Positions 26,281 through 35,487 of a stretch of 64,000 nt of DNA are shown one piece after another. Under the pieces are notes generated by a model. It did not search any database, was not told where the DNA came from, and saw only the letters and a list, made by a program, of their open reading frames with translations. Each line of letters begins with the position of its first letter. Position 1 is the stretch's first letter. The stretch is from Spirochaetota bacterium (lineage in GTDB: Bacteria; Spirochaetota; UBA4802; UBA5368). Location of the stretch: the NCBI GenBank assembly GCA_035477215.1, contig DATIKU010000058.1, forward strand, positions 62,001-126,000, in the 5' to 3' direction. Both the position numbers and the translations under genes were made by a program.

Positions 26281-27816
26281 TCATTTCGCGTATTCGACGA
26301 TCCTGGTCTCGCGGATGACGGTCACCCGCACGATGCCCGGATATTTGAGCTCGGACTCGATCTTCTGAGCGATCTCGCGCGCCAGGATTTCGGCCCGCTC
26401 GTCGGTGACCGTCTCGTTGGCCACCAGCACCCGAAGCTCGCGCCCGGCCTGTATGGCGTAGCACTTGTCGACGCCCTTGAATCCCGAGGCGATCGCCTCC
26501 AGGTTCTCAAGCCGCTTGACGTAGGTGTCGAGCGACTCGCGGCGCGCACCCGGCCTCGATGCCGAAATTGCGTCGGCGACCTGTATGAGCACGGCCTCGA
26601 AGGTTTCCGGCTCCTTGTCGAAGTGGTGCGAGGCGATAATGTTGACCACCTTGTCCGACTCGCCGAACTTGCGGGCCATCTCGGCGCCCACGACGGCGTG
26701 CGCCCCCTCGCCCTCCACGACGCTCCCCTTGCCGATGTCGTGCAGAAGCCCCGATCTCTTGGCGAGCATCACGTCGAGTTGGAGCTCGCCCGCCATGATT
26801 CCGGCGAGGTTGGCGACCTCCTTGCTGTGCGAAAGGATGTTCTGCCCGTAGCTCGAGCGGTAGCGGAGCTTGCCCACGTGGTACAACGCCTCCCTGGCGA
26901 TTCCCGGAAGGCCCAGTTCGAAGGCGGCTTTTTCGCCCTCCTCGAGCATGTTTTCCTCGAGCTCCTGTGTCACTTTTTCAACGACCTCTTCTATCCGGGC
27001 GGGATGTATACGCCCGTTCTGAATCAGCCGCTCGAGCGAGAGCCGTGCTATTTCGCGCCGTACCGGATCGAAGCCCGATATGACCACGACCTCGGGCGTG
27101 TCGTCGATGATCATGTCGACGCCCGTTAGGTTCTCGAGAGTGCGTATGTTGCGTCCCTCGCGCCCGATGATGCGTCCCTTCATGTCGTCCGAAGGTAGCG
27201 ACACCGTGGTGATGGTGCACTCAGACGTGAAATCGGAGGCGTTACGCTGAATGGCGGCCAGCACGATCTCCTTGGCCTTTTTCTCGGCCGTACGCTTGGC
27301 CTCCTCCTCTATTTTGTTGATCAGCCTGATCGACTCGAAACGGACGTCGTTTTCGATGTTCTTCAAAAGGAGCTGTTTGGCCTCCTCGGTCGTAAGACCG
27401 GAAATGCGCTCCAGCTCCTTCTTGTGACGGTCCTGTTCGCGTTTTAACTCTTCTTCTTTTTCCTGATTTTCAAGCTCCCTCTGCTGCAGCGTCTTTTCTC
27501 TTTTCTCAAGCTGGTCGGACTTTCCGTCGAGGGATTCCTCTTTCTGAACAAGGCGTTTTTCAATGCCCTGGAGCTCCTGCCGACGCTCGCGCATCTCCTT
27601 TTCAAAAAGATTCCTTTCCTTGAGAAGCTGGTCCTTTGCCTCGATGAGCAGTTCCTTGCGTTTCGCCTCAGCTTCCCGTACGGCGTCCTGAACCAGCCGA
27701 TGGGAGCGCGCCTCGGCCGAGTTGAGCTTCACCCTGCCGATATACGCCCTTGCGAGAAATCCCGCCGCCCCTGTGAGTGGGAGCGCCAAAACCAGGAGGA
27801 GTGTCGAAATGCTCAT
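26281..27816 (-). CDS. rny: Ribonuclease Y
   Basis: 511 residues, normal length. N-terminal membrane anchor (about 1-22), long Lys/Glu-rich coiled coil (about 30-190), a KH domain (about 205-265; VSLPSDDMKGRIIGREGRNI with the GxxG loop), and an HD domain with SGLLHDIGKG and the metal-binding HHFDKE. Membrane-bound endoribonuclease that starts mRNA decay. It is followed by ymdB; pta lies 98 nt upstream. Confidence 0.97.
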   Translation of the reverse strand: MSISTLLLVLALPLTGAAGFLARAYIGRVKLNSAEARSHRLVQDAVREAEAKRKELLIEAKDQLLKERNLFEKEMRERRQELQGIEKRLVQKEESLDGKSDQLEKREKTLQQRELENQEKEEELKREQDRHKKELERISGLTTEEAKQLLLKNIENDVRFESIRLINKIEEEAKRTAEKKAKEIVLAAIQRNASDFTSECTITTVSLPSDDMKGRIIGREGRNIRTLENLTGVDMIIDDTPEVVVISGFDPVRREIARLSLERLIQNGRIHPARIEEVVEKVTQELEENMLEEGEKAAFELGLPGIAREALYHVGKLRYRSSYGQNILSHSKEVANLAGIMAGELQLDVMLAKRSGLLHDIGKGSVVEGEGAHAVVGAEMARKFGESDKVVNIIASHHFDKEPETFEAVLIQVADAISASRPGARRESLDTYVKRLENLEAIASGFKGVDKCYAIQAGRELRVLVANETVTDERAEILAREIAQKIESELKYPGIVRVTVIRETRIVEYAK

Positions 27817-27914
27817 AACAATCCTCCCCTGTCTCTTCTGGTATCAATCTTCATGTTTAAAAAGCCTGTATATATGGTCTTCGCCGTTATCTTTCATTTT
27901 GATCGCCGCCACTT

Positions 27915-28901
27915 TCACGACTGCAGCTGCGTTATCATCGCCAGGTTGACGATGTCCTCCACCGTCGCGGCCCGCGAAATGTCATTGTACGGCCTTGCAA
28001 GGCCGTAGATGACCGGCCCGATAACACGTGCATTACCGAAGTACCTGATCAGCTTTACCCCAATGTTCGCGCTGTCGAGGTTGGGAAACAACAGCACGTT
28101 CGCCCTTCCCTCTACGGCGCTTCCCGGCGCCTTTGCCCTCGCGATCTCCGGCGAGAGCGCCGCGTCGAGCTGCAGCTCCCCGTCCACCACTATTTCGGGC
28201 ATCCGCTCCCGCGCGCGTTGTGCGGCCAGCCTCATCTTGTCCACCGACTTCCCTGCGCCGCTACCCCGTGTGGAGTATGATAAAAAGGCGATCCTGGGCC
28301 GGATACCCAGAAACTGCCGCGAGAACACGGCGGCCGCCTCGGCGATCTTGCAGAGCACGCCGGCGGTCGGGTCGGGATTGACGACCGGGTCCGCGATTAC
28401 ATACAGCCCTTTGTCCGTCCCGCCCTCGGCGCCTGCGGTCACGATGCTGAACGCGGTCACCACGCCGACCCTCCGATCGGCCTTAACGACGCCTATACCC
28501 GTTCTGAGGATTTCCGCCGTCGTCGTGCGCACACCGCCGATAAAACCGTCAACCTCGCCCAGGCGGAGCATCAGCGCCCCCAGGGAAACCGGGTCGCGCA
28601 TGGCCCTGTCGAGGATCTCTCCCTCGAGCGCTCCCAGGCCGCGGGCCCGGCGGTATTCCTCGCGATACCGCGCGTCGGAGGAAAGAACGCCCGGGTCGGC
28701 CATGCCTATGCGTCCGCCGGGCGACGCGTTCGCGCCGACCGCCCGTTCGATTCTGTCACGATCCCCGAACAGCACCGCCCGGGCGATAAGCCCGTCGGCG
28801 ATGAGGCGTAATACGGCCTCGAGTACCCTTGGATCATCCCCTTCGGGGAAAACTATGCTCCGGGGATTGGCCCGCACCCGGTCGCTGAATCGGTTAAGAA
28901 T
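27915..28901 (-). CDS. pta: Phosphate acetyltransferase Pta (probable ATT start)
   Basis: Catalytic PTA_PTB-type enzyme converting acetyl-CoA and phosphate to acetyl phosphate. Motifs: IVFPEGDDPRVLEA, DGFIGGVRTTTAEILRTG, VFSRQFLGIRPRIAFLSYST and NVLLFPNLDSANIGVKL. The first ordinary start is GTG 28877, which has no ribosome site. Eight codons upstream, in frame and after the coaD stop, is ATT 28901 with a perfect GGAGG (28911-28907) 5 nt before it; the intervening LNRFSDRVRANPR matches the usual Pta N-terminal helix. ATT gives 328 residues, close to family length. No acetate kinase gene is in the window. Confidence 0.9.
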   Translation of the reverse strand: MLNRFSDRVRANPRSIVFPEGDDPRVLEAVLRLIADGLIARAVLFGDRDRIERAVGANASPGGRIGMADPGVLSSDARYREEYRRARGLGALEGEILDRAMRDPVSLGALMLRLGEVDGFIGGVRTTTAEILRTGIGVVKADRRVGVVTAFSIVTAGAEGGTDKGLYVIADPVVNPDPTAGVLCKIAEAAAVFSRQFLGIRPRIAFLSYSTRGSGAGKSVDKMRLAAQRARERMPEIVVDGELQLDAALSPEIARAKAPGSAVEGRANVLLFPNLDSANIGVKLIRYFGNARVIGPVIYGLARPYNDISRAATVEDIVNLAMITQLQS

Positions 28902-28922
28902 CGTGGCCTCCGATATGCCGTT

Positions 28923-29411
28923 TTACTTCGGGCCGGAAAACCTTTGCTGGAGCTTTTCTTGGACGAATTGGGGGACCAGAGAGGTGATGTCTCCTCCGTA
29001 ACTGGCGACTTCCTTTACCATGTTGGAAGAAACGAAAGAATACTCGCTCTGCGCCATCAGAAACACCGTTTCGATTCCGGGAGCGAGCTTTTTATTCATT
29101 AGGGCTATCGCGTGCTCGTAATCGAAATCCACGATCGCCCTCAACCCTCTGAAAATCAGTGTAACACCCTGGGCGCGGCAGAAATCGACGAGCAAACCCT
29201 CAAAAGCGGCGGTTTCGACGGAACGAGTCTCACAATGGCAGCACCGAGTCAGCATCTCCAGCCTTTCCTGAACGGTGAAAAGCGGGTGCTTGGCGCTGTT
29301 TTTGGCAATGGCTATGACCAACCTGTCGCATATCTGTTTTGCTCTTTCAATTATGTCGAGGTGCCCATTGGTCAACGGATCGAATGATCCGGGGTATATC
29401 CCAATTCGCAT
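28923..29411 (-). CDS. coaD: Pantetheine-phosphate adenylyltransferase CoaD
   Basis: 162 residues, standard length. Nucleotidyltransferase motifs GSFDPLTNGHLDII (HxGH-type, here NGHL) and the C-terminal YSFVSSNMVKEVASYGGDI. Adds AMP to 4'-phosphopantetheine, the penultimate step of CoA synthesis. Ends 21 nt before the likely pta start, so the two form a CoA/acetyl-phosphate pair. Confidence 0.97.
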   Translation of the reverse strand: MRIGIYPGSFDPLTNGHLDIIERAKQICDRLVIAIAKNSAKHPLFTVQERLEMLTRCCHCETRSVETAAFEGLLVDFCRAQGVTLIFRGLRAIVDFDYEHAIALMNKKLAPGIETVFLMAQSEYSFVSSNMVKEVASYGGDITSLVPQFVQEKLQQRFSGPK

Positions 29412-29502
29412 AAAAAGTCAACCAATCCTTTTCCGGCTGCTGCAAGTAAATATGCCGCAAATTATTTGTCAAGAAATAAGTGATAGCCCGCCGGGCGATC
29501 GC

Positions 29503-30027
29503 TCAATTATTTGATAGATTGGTGTAATTTGGGCGTCTACCGGCGGCAAAATACGAGACGGCGCCCGAGTATCTTGTCTTCCAGTAGCTGTTGTCGAGAC
29601 GCGCGTACGATACGCGCTTACCGCAGCTCGGAGCGTGGATAAACGACCCGTTCCCCGCGTAAATACCGACATGTGATATCCGGCCGCCATATATCGAGAA
29701 AAACACCAGGTCGCCCGGCCCCAGGGCCCGGCGCGAGACCGGCCTGCCCGAACGGTACTGTTCCACCGTGGCGCGGGGCAAGCGGAGCCCGTTTTTATCG
29801 TACACATACATCACGAAGCCCGAACAGTCGAATCCATGCGGCGTCTCCCCCCCGTAGCGATACGGCGCCCCCAGGTATTGCCGTGCGGTATCGACGACAT
29901 GGCCGCGACGTCCCTCTGCGATCGAGCCCGTACGGACATGCGGCGGCGAGCAGCACAGACCGCCGGCAAGTATCAGCGCCGCCGGCGCGATGAGGATTTT
30001 TCGGAATGGAATGACGGAAGGTCGCAT
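29503..30027 (-). CDS. NlpC/P60 family lipoprotein (cell wall peptidase)
   Basis: 174 residues. Lipoprotein signal with LILAGGLC lipobox, then an NlpC/P60 domain (about 40-160): ARQYLGAPYRYGGETPHGFD followed by the catalytic CSGFV, then DLVFFSIYGGRISHVGIYAG with the catalytic His and SFIHAPS with the third polar residue. Predicted D-Glu-DAP-type endopeptidase acting on peptidoglycan from the membrane. Complete catalytic triad. It is 91 nt upstream of coaD and is probably its own unit. Confidence 0.92.
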   Translation of the reverse strand: MRPSVIPFRKILIAPAALILAGGLCCSPPHVRTGSIAEGRRGHVVDTARQYLGAPYRYGGETPHGFDCSGFVMYVYDKNGLRLPRATVEQYRSGRPVSRRALGPGDLVFFSIYGGRISHVGIYAGNGSFIHAPSCGKRVSYARLDNSYWKTRYSGAVSYFAAGRRPNYTNLSNN

Positions 30028-30127
30028 GATATTCCGGTTTTATCCAGTGGGGCCGCAATCAAGTACTTCGCGTCCCGAGGGACGACGGGCGGTATCGAGG
30101 GAAAACGCCACCAAACCCGCCGCCTTG

Positions 30128-30691
30128 TCAGATTTCGAGGCCGGTCGCGTCGAGGGAAAGCCCGGCTAAGAACTCAATCAGCTTCACCTTTATCGCCTCG
30201 GGGGTTCCCTCGAAGACACCTATATCGAACACGGGCACTTTGAACTTCTGCGCTATTTTCAGCGCCTGCCCGGTACCTCCTTTCTGTTTGCCGCCGCTGG
30301 TATAGCAGATTATGCAGACGGACGGTTTCTTTAAATCCTCTCCCATTATCACATGGGCATAACGGGCCTGGCATTTCTTGGCCGAATCGGCGAGCGTGTT
30401 CCAGGCTGGATTGAAGGAGGAAGCGATCGACATGGCCCGTTCGCTTACCGTGTAGAGAGACGAATTATTGCCGTTGAAGCCCCGCCATGGCAGGAACACC
30501 TGCTTCTTCCCGCCCGCGGTGTCGCAGCCCCGCTCGAATGCGGCGCTGGCTCCTTCCGCCCCGCCCGAACGCAGCATGTATCCCTTCGACGCCATGTACG
30601 CGCCCGTCTTTTCCATGATGGCGATGATGTTGGCCGGCGCCTCGCGCGCGCCTATTCCGGTGTATACAACGATGGTTTCTGTATTTTCCAT
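30128..30691 (-). CDS. SLOG-fold protein of phage type (DprA/LOG-like)
   Basis: 187 residues from ATG 30691 (MENTETIVVYTGIGAREAPA). The pattern YTGIGAR...LRSGGAEGASAAFERGCD...CIICYTSGGKQKGGTGQALKIA is that of the SLOG Rossmann-like superfamily, in the variant I associate with large-phage proteins annotated as DprA-like. SLOG proteins bind nucleotide-like ligands; no catalytic role can be assigned here. An in-frame extension to 30742 adds an implausible N-terminus. It stands alone upstream of the NlpC gene. Confidence 0.8.
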   Translation of the reverse strand: MENTETIVVYTGIGAREAPANIIAIMEKTGAYMASKGYMLRSGGAEGASAAFERGCDTAGGKKQVFLPWRGFNGNNSSLYTVSERAMSIASSFNPAWNTLADSAKKCQARYAHVIMGEDLKKPSVCIICYTSGGKQKGGTGQALKIAQKFKVPVFDIGVFEGTPEAIKVKLIEFLAGLSLDATGLEI

Positions 30692-31088
30692 TCGCGTCCT
30701 CCATGCCCGACTACAGTATAGCCCTAAAACCGCAATAATCAATACTATTACCGCACATCAGGATATTTCAAGGAGTTAAATCCCTTGGTGCGATAATTCG
30801 CGCTTCCCGTAGCGCCGGAGTCCCTCATTCGGGAGGGGCTATCGACAACAGGACCCATGCGGATGCCGGCGCATAACCGGGCCCCGGCCCATTAATATTT
30901 TCGGCGTTTTATCCGAAAATCCCCCGCGTTTTGCCGCTCTCCCGGAAAAAACGGTCGGCAATTGCCGATAATCTTAGATTCCCCCGAATAAAAAAACACC
31001 CGGTCGAAAAATTGCTTTACGGCGCTTCTGCCGGCCTGATTTAATAAGGCTCCGCCCCGCGGAACCATCCCACTTGGACGGTGGCCTC
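30692..31088. other. Intergenic region with hairpins, no gene seen
   Basis: Divergent spacer of nearly 400 nt. I see an 8-bp hairpin ATTTTCGG...CCGAAAAT (30897-30920), a shorter GCGCT...AGCGC hairpin near 30810 and a near-palindrome AAGGAGTTAAATCCCTT (30770-30786). It must hold the promoters of the SLOG and ROK genes, but I could not pick convincing -35/-10 pairs. No ORF with protein-like composition. Confidence 0.5.
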
Positions 31089-32036
31089 ATGTATATAGGT
31101 ATCGATATAGGCGGCACCACGATAAAGGGCGTGCTGACCAACGGCGATGGCGATATCCTCTCGTTTAAAAAGATCCCGACAGGGAAAACGCCCCCGGAGA
31201 TCGAGAACTGCCTTATAGAGCTCATTCGGGCGCTTGCCGCGGCCCGCGGACTGGATACCTCAACCGTAAAGGCGATCGGTGTGGGCTCAGCCGGCTCCAT
31301 CGACCGCAAACGGGGGATGGTGCTCACCAGCCCGAACATACCGGCCCTGCAGAAATTCCCTCTTATAAAAACCATCAGGCGTCGCACGGGCGTCCCAGCG
31401 TTTCTCGAAAACGACGCGACGGTCGCCGTTATCGGCGAGTGGTGGAAGGGCGCGGGAAGGAAATACTCCAACTGGATCATGCTCACCCTCGGAACGGGGA
31501 TAGGCGGGGGCGTGGTGATTGAAAACCGCGTCTACACGGGCCAGTCCGGAAGCGCCATGGAGGTGGGCCACACGAGCATCGACTACCGCGGCCGCAAGTG
31601 TCCCTGCGGGGGAACCGGCTGTCTCGAGATGTACGCCTCGGCCACGGGCCTCATGCGTTACGCGCGAAACGTAATCGGAAAACACTCCGGGTCCTCGCTT
31701 GCCGCGCGCATGAAAAATGAAAAGCTCGATCCGCTCATGATCGAGGAGGAAGCGCGGCGCGGCGATGCGCTGTCGCTGCATATCTACGCGCAGGTTTCGA
31801 CCTGGCTGGGGATCGGCGTCGCCAACCTGGTCAACATCTTCAATCCCGAGGCGATCGTCTTCGGCGGCGGTCTTTCGCGCGCCCACCGGCTCATTTTCCC
31901 CGTGGTGAAAAGGACCGTGCGCGAACGCGTGATGGAAGGGCTTGGCCGTAACGTGAGGTTTCTTATTATACGCGATCAGGAGAAGGCGCCGGCGCTCGGC
32001 GCGGCCCGCGTGGCCATGGATGCGTTAAAAAAATAA
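31089..32036 (+). CDS. ROK family sugar kinase (glucokinase-like)
   Basis: 315 residues from ATG 31089; TTG 31074 is possible but adds only MDGGL. N-terminal phosphate-binding YIGIDIGGTTIKGVL, adenosine-binding GTGIGGGVVIENRVYTG, the ROK zinc motif KCPCGGTGCLEMYAS, and the His of VGHTSIDY. Phosphorylates a hexose with ATP; glucose is the commonest substrate, but glucose, N-acetylmannosamine and others cannot be separated by sequence alone. No helix-turn-helix, so an enzyme rather than a repressor. PAP2 follows after 14 nt. Confidence 0.92.
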   Translation: MYIGIDIGGTTIKGVLTNGDGDILSFKKIPTGKTPPEIENCLIELIRALAAARGLDTSTVKAIGVGSAGSIDRKRGMVLTSPNIPALQKFPLIKTIRRRTGVPAFLENDATVAVIGEWWKGAGRKYSNWIMLTLGTGIGGGVVIENRVYTGQSGSAMEVGHTSIDYRGRKCPCGGTGCLEMYASATGLMRYARNVIGKHSGSSLAARMKNEKLDPLMIEEEARRGDALSLHIYAQVSTWLGIGVANLVNIFNPEAIVFGGGLSRAHRLIFPVVKRTVRERVMEGLGRNVRFLIIRDQEKAPALGAARVAMDALKK

Positions 32037-32050
32037 TCGAGGAGAAACAC

Positions 32051-32959
32051 ATGGAAACGTTTTTCGCAGACCAGCTCCTTTTCGGCGAGGAGATACTCAA
32101 CCGGTTGCATATCTTCGCCGGCCCCCTGTTGGACCGGTTGATGGTCGCCATTACCGTCATGGGCAACGAAATATTCTACACCCTGCTCATCCCGCTCATC
32201 TACTGGTGCGCCTCCAAACGGATCGCCATCCTCGCGGGCGGCTCGCTTCTGGTCGGCACCGTTGTAAACGACGCGCTCAAAGGCGTATGGATGAACCCCC
32301 GCCCCGACCCGGCAAAACTGATCCCGAACATCGACGAGCTCAACAGGACGCATATCCCGAAGAACAGCCCGGGGTTTCCCAGCGGTCACGCGCAATCCGC
32401 CGTCGCGTTCTGGGGGGCGCTTGCATGGTACGTGGGAAGAACGCCTTTCGTGGCGCCGTGCGTCATCATCATCCTCCTCATCTCCTACTCGCGCCTTTAC
32501 CTTGGCGTTCACTTTCTCGGTGACGTGCTGGGCGGGCTCGCCTTCGGCTGCGTTACGCTCGCGCTCTACATCGTAGCCGTGGCCTGGATGCGGAAGAAGT
32601 ACGAGCTCGTCAACCGCTACGCGCTCATCGCAGCGGCGCTCATAGTGCCCTATCTGCTCTTCAAGATACTCCCCGGCCACGAGCAGGCCAAGACGCTGGG
32701 CGTACTTTCCGGCTTTCTGGTGGGCATCATCCTCGAGCGGGGGCGTGTCGATTTTCATCCCGGCGGTACCCTCGTAAAACAGCTCATCATGATTCTGGCG
32801 GGCCTTGCGGGACTTTTCGCCATCAAGGCGGGACTGAAGCCCCTGCTTCCAGGTCTGGATTCCGCGGATTTCCTCCGCTACTGGCTCATGGGTATGTGGG
32901 TGACACTCGTTGCGCCATGGATCTTCGTCCGCTTCGGAATCGCGCGACAGGAACGGTAG
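32051..32959 (+). CDS. PAP2-family membrane phosphatase
   Basis: 302 residues with about seven to eight membrane helices. The three-part phosphatase signature is complete: KGVWMNPRPDP, GFPSGHAQSAV and SRLYLGVHFLGDVLGG. Dephosphorylates lipid phosphates such as undecaprenyl or phosphatidic acid pyrophosphates outside the membrane. Longer than minimal PAP2 proteins through an extra C-terminal membrane block. Likely cotranscribed with the ROK kinase. Confidence 0.92.
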   Translation: METFFADQLLFGEEILNRLHIFAGPLLDRLMVAITVMGNEIFYTLLIPLIYWCASKRIAILAGGSLLVGTVVNDALKGVWMNPRPDPAKLIPNIDELNRTHIPKNSPGFPSGHAQSAVAFWGALAWYVGRTPFVAPCVIIILLISYSRLYLGVHFLGDVLGGLAFGCVTLALYIVAVAWMRKKYELVNRYALIAAALIVPYLLFKILPGHEQAKTLGVLSGFLVGIILERGRVDFHPGGTLVKQLIMILAGLAGLFAIKAGLKPLLPGLDSADFLRYWLMGMWVTLVAPWIFVRFGIARQER

Positions 32960-33134
32960 GGGCCGGCATCGAAGCGGTCCCGTGCGGCCGCCGGCACGGT
33001 TTTTTATTTGACCGTCCGCGGCATGTCGCCTATTATTATTTGCGCCATTCGAACATGCGTCCCCGGGCATGCGCCGGGAGACGCGCCGTTTTTCGGGGGC
33101 GAAACTTTGCGCCGGGAAAAGGAGCGGATCCACC

Positions 33135-35423
33135 ATGTCAAAGGAAAGCGCAGGCGGAAAATCCTGGGTTATACGGCTTAAAATACGACTCCAGAAATTC
33201 GCCGAAGATTTCTATTCGGGGGAGATTACGTACAAGCGCCTCTCCGGCAAACTTATCAACGCCGCCAAGATATTCATCGTTTCATCACGCAAGTTCATGC
33301 TGGACGACTGCTTCACCAAGGCGTCCTCGATAGCGTACACCACCATCATTTCGCTAATCCCCACCCTTACCGTGGGCCTCACGTTTTATTCAATCTTCGC
33401 CGGCGTCAGCGATAAAAAAGAGGAGCTTTTCAGGCGGGTCACGATCTTCATGGTGGAGCACAACATCAAGCTGAACATCGACCCGATCATAGAGTCGATC
33501 TCGAGCCTTATCGACAACGCCGGCAAGATCGGCGGTATCGGGACGATCATCGTGGTCTTCACCGCCACCGCGGTACTGCGCACGCTCGAAAAGTCGCTCA
33601 ACGACGTGTGGAAGGTCGAAAAACAGCGCAGCATATTCCTCAAAGTAATTTACTACTGGGCGGCGCTGACTCTGGGCCCCATCATGCTCATCACGGGCAC
33701 CACCGTCGCGACGCACCTTTCCTCGATTTTCGCCGCACCGAACTACCTCTCGGCATTCGCAGTCGGCGACACCCTGTGGGTGACCGGACACAAGGCGAAC
33801 ATCTCCAGTACAGGCGGCGACATGTCCCGGATTAACGCCGTGCCGGCGCAGCGAATCGATTTCGAGAACCAGTCCATCTTCGAATACGACGCCGCGTCGA
33901 AGACCTTCCGCGAGCTTGAATACCGGGTGGAGCCCGGTGAATTCGAGAAAACCGAATTCACCGACATACAGTTTATCGGCAGGATGGGATGGGCCGTGGG
34001 ACGCAACGGCATCATACTCCTCTCTGGCGACGGGGGCGCTTCGTGGCAACTGGAAAAGTGGGGATCGTTCGGTTTCCGCGACATCCACATGCTCACGCCG
34101 AAACGGGGCTTCATAGCGGCGGACAGTGGTTATCTCTTCCGCACCGTGGACGGCGGGGAATCCTGGCAGGCGATCGAGTTCGAGAATTTCTCATCCAATC
34201 TCAATTCGATCGCCTTCCATGGCGGTACCGGCGTCATAACCACCGACAGGGGCGGCGTTATAACCACTTACGACGCCGGAAAAACCTGGAACATCAACCA
34301 CCTCCCCGAGGCAAAAAGAAAAAATCGGTGGATCAACATCAACCGGGCATTTTTATTGAGCGATTATAACATCTGGGTGGTCGGGGACGAAGGGCTTATT
34401 TTAAACAGCACCAACGGCGGCCGCAGCTGGGACAATCACCGATTTTTGGAAAGGAATTACATGGCCGTCAATTTTATCAGCGACACCACGGGGTTTATCG
34501 GCGGCGAAAAGGGGACCATTCTTATCACCGAAGACGGCGGCGAGAAATGGACCCGGCTCAAGGTCTCGAGCCCGCGCATCAACGACCTTGTCGCCTTTGG
34601 CCCGGGCATCGTTGCCGTCGGGGAAAACGGGACCGTTTTAAATTCGGACGCACAGGGCCGGCGCTGGCAGGGCTCCGAGGGGGGCAGCATTCTTGAATTC
34701 CTGCTCAACTTCTTCGCCCCGTTCGTCTTTATCTGGCTTCTTTTCCTCCTCACCTACATCATCATGCCCAACACGAAAGTCCCGTTCAAACCCGCGGCCA
34801 TCGGGGCTTCGTTTACCGGGGCCGTCTGGGTGATTTTCATTCTGCTGTTCATCGTGTATATCAAGTCGTTCGCCAGCGGGACCTTCGCCATCTACGGGGG
34901 GCTTGCGGCCATTCCGCTCTTTCTGTTGATGGTTTACTCGTCGGCGCTCATCATCCTCTACGGCGCGGAGATCGCTTACACGCTCATGCATCCGCACACG
35001 TATCGCAACCTCAAAAAGGCGTTGGCGGGAAAACAGGAGTACTCGGTGTTTTACGGCATCGCCATTCTTCATTACATCTACGCGAACTTCGAGAAGGGCA
35101 AGGGGCCCGCGTACTTCAAGGATTTGTTGAAACTGACGACCAACAAGTCGGAAGAGGTCGACTACCATACAGCGCTGTTTTTAAAGGAAAAATACATCAT
35201 CGAGACCGGTGACGGCGGCTACCTGCCCTCCAATTCGTCGAAAAACATCGTTATCGCCGACGTTGTCGACCTCATTCACGACGTGGGAATGGTGATACCG
35301 GCATACGCGCACCCTGAGTCTTTGAAGAAGTACTTCGGCTCGCTCTTCGGACGCATGCAGAAATCAAACAGGGCCGTACTCGACGGCATCACCCTGGCGA
35401 TGGTCATAGACGAGGCGCGCTGA
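33135..35423 (+). CDS. YihY/BrkB-family membrane protein with inserted beta-propeller
   Basis: 762 residues from ATG 33135, against about 280-440 for ordinary YihY. Residues 1-205 hold the N-terminal YihY helices (DDCFTKASSIAYTTIISLIP, IGGIGTIIVVFTATAVLRTL). Residues about 205-515 are an insertion of six to seven Ycf48/BNR-like repeats, each ending in a GG-x-SW motif (SGDGGASWQ, TVDGGESWQ, TYDAGKTWN, STNGGRSWD, TEDGGEKWT). Residues about 517-625 resume the YihY helices (FIWLLFLLTYIIMPNTKVPF, GTFAIYGGLAAIPLFLLMVY), then a soluble winged-helix-like tail. The reading frame is continuous, so it is a real insertion. The propeller falls between membrane helices, probably on the periplasmic side. 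ATG 33135 beats an upstream frame extension to 33069. Confidence 0.9.
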   Translation: MSKESAGGKSWVIRLKIRLQKFAEDFYSGEITYKRLSGKLINAAKIFIVSSRKFMLDDCFTKASSIAYTTIISLIPTLTVGLTFYSIFAGVSDKKEELFRRVTIFMVEHNIKLNIDPIIESISSLIDNAGKIGGIGTIIVVFTATAVLRTLEKSLNDVWKVEKQRSIFLKVIYYWAALTLGPIMLITGTTVATHLSSIFAAPNYLSAFAVGDTLWVTGHKANISSTGGDMSRINAVPAQRIDFENQSIFEYDAASKTFRELEYRVEPGEFEKTEFTDIQFIGRMGWAVGRNGIILLSGDGGASWQLEKWGSFGFRDIHMLTPKRGFIAADSGYLFRTVDGGESWQAIEFENFSSNLNSIAFHGGTGVITTDRGGVITTYDAGKTWNINHLPEAKRKNRWININRAFLLSDYNIWVVGDEGLILNSTNGGRSWDNHRFLERNYMAVNFISDTTGFIGGEKGTILITEDGGEKWTRLKVSSPRINDLVAFGPGIVAVGENGTVLNSDAQGRRWQGSEGGSILEFLLNFFAPFVFIWLLFLLTYIIMPNTKVPFKPAAIGASFTGAVWVIFILLFIVYIKSFASGTFAIYGGLAAIPLFLLMVYSSALIILYGAEIAYTLMHPHTYRNLKKALAGKQEYSVFYGIAILHYIYANFEKGKGPAYFKDLLKLTTNKSEEVDYHTALFLKEKYIIETGDGGYLPSNSSKNIVIADVVDLIHDVGMVIPAYAHPESLKKYFGSLFGRMQKSNRAVLDGITLAMVIDEAR

Positions 35424-35487
35424 GATTTAACAGGCAGCGTATTATTCAGTGTGCTGCGTGAAGGCTGGCGCCCGCCCTTCGGCAATC

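Noticed and set aside
28009-29001. 330-codon frame antisense to pta and coaD
   Set aside because: Ser/Pro/Thr-biased translation with no family motif, entirely within two well-supported minus-strand genes.
31976-33136. 386-codon frame antisense to the PAP2 gene
   Set aside because: Arg/Asp/Glu-rich shadow frame; the plus strand encodes all three PAP2 motifs.
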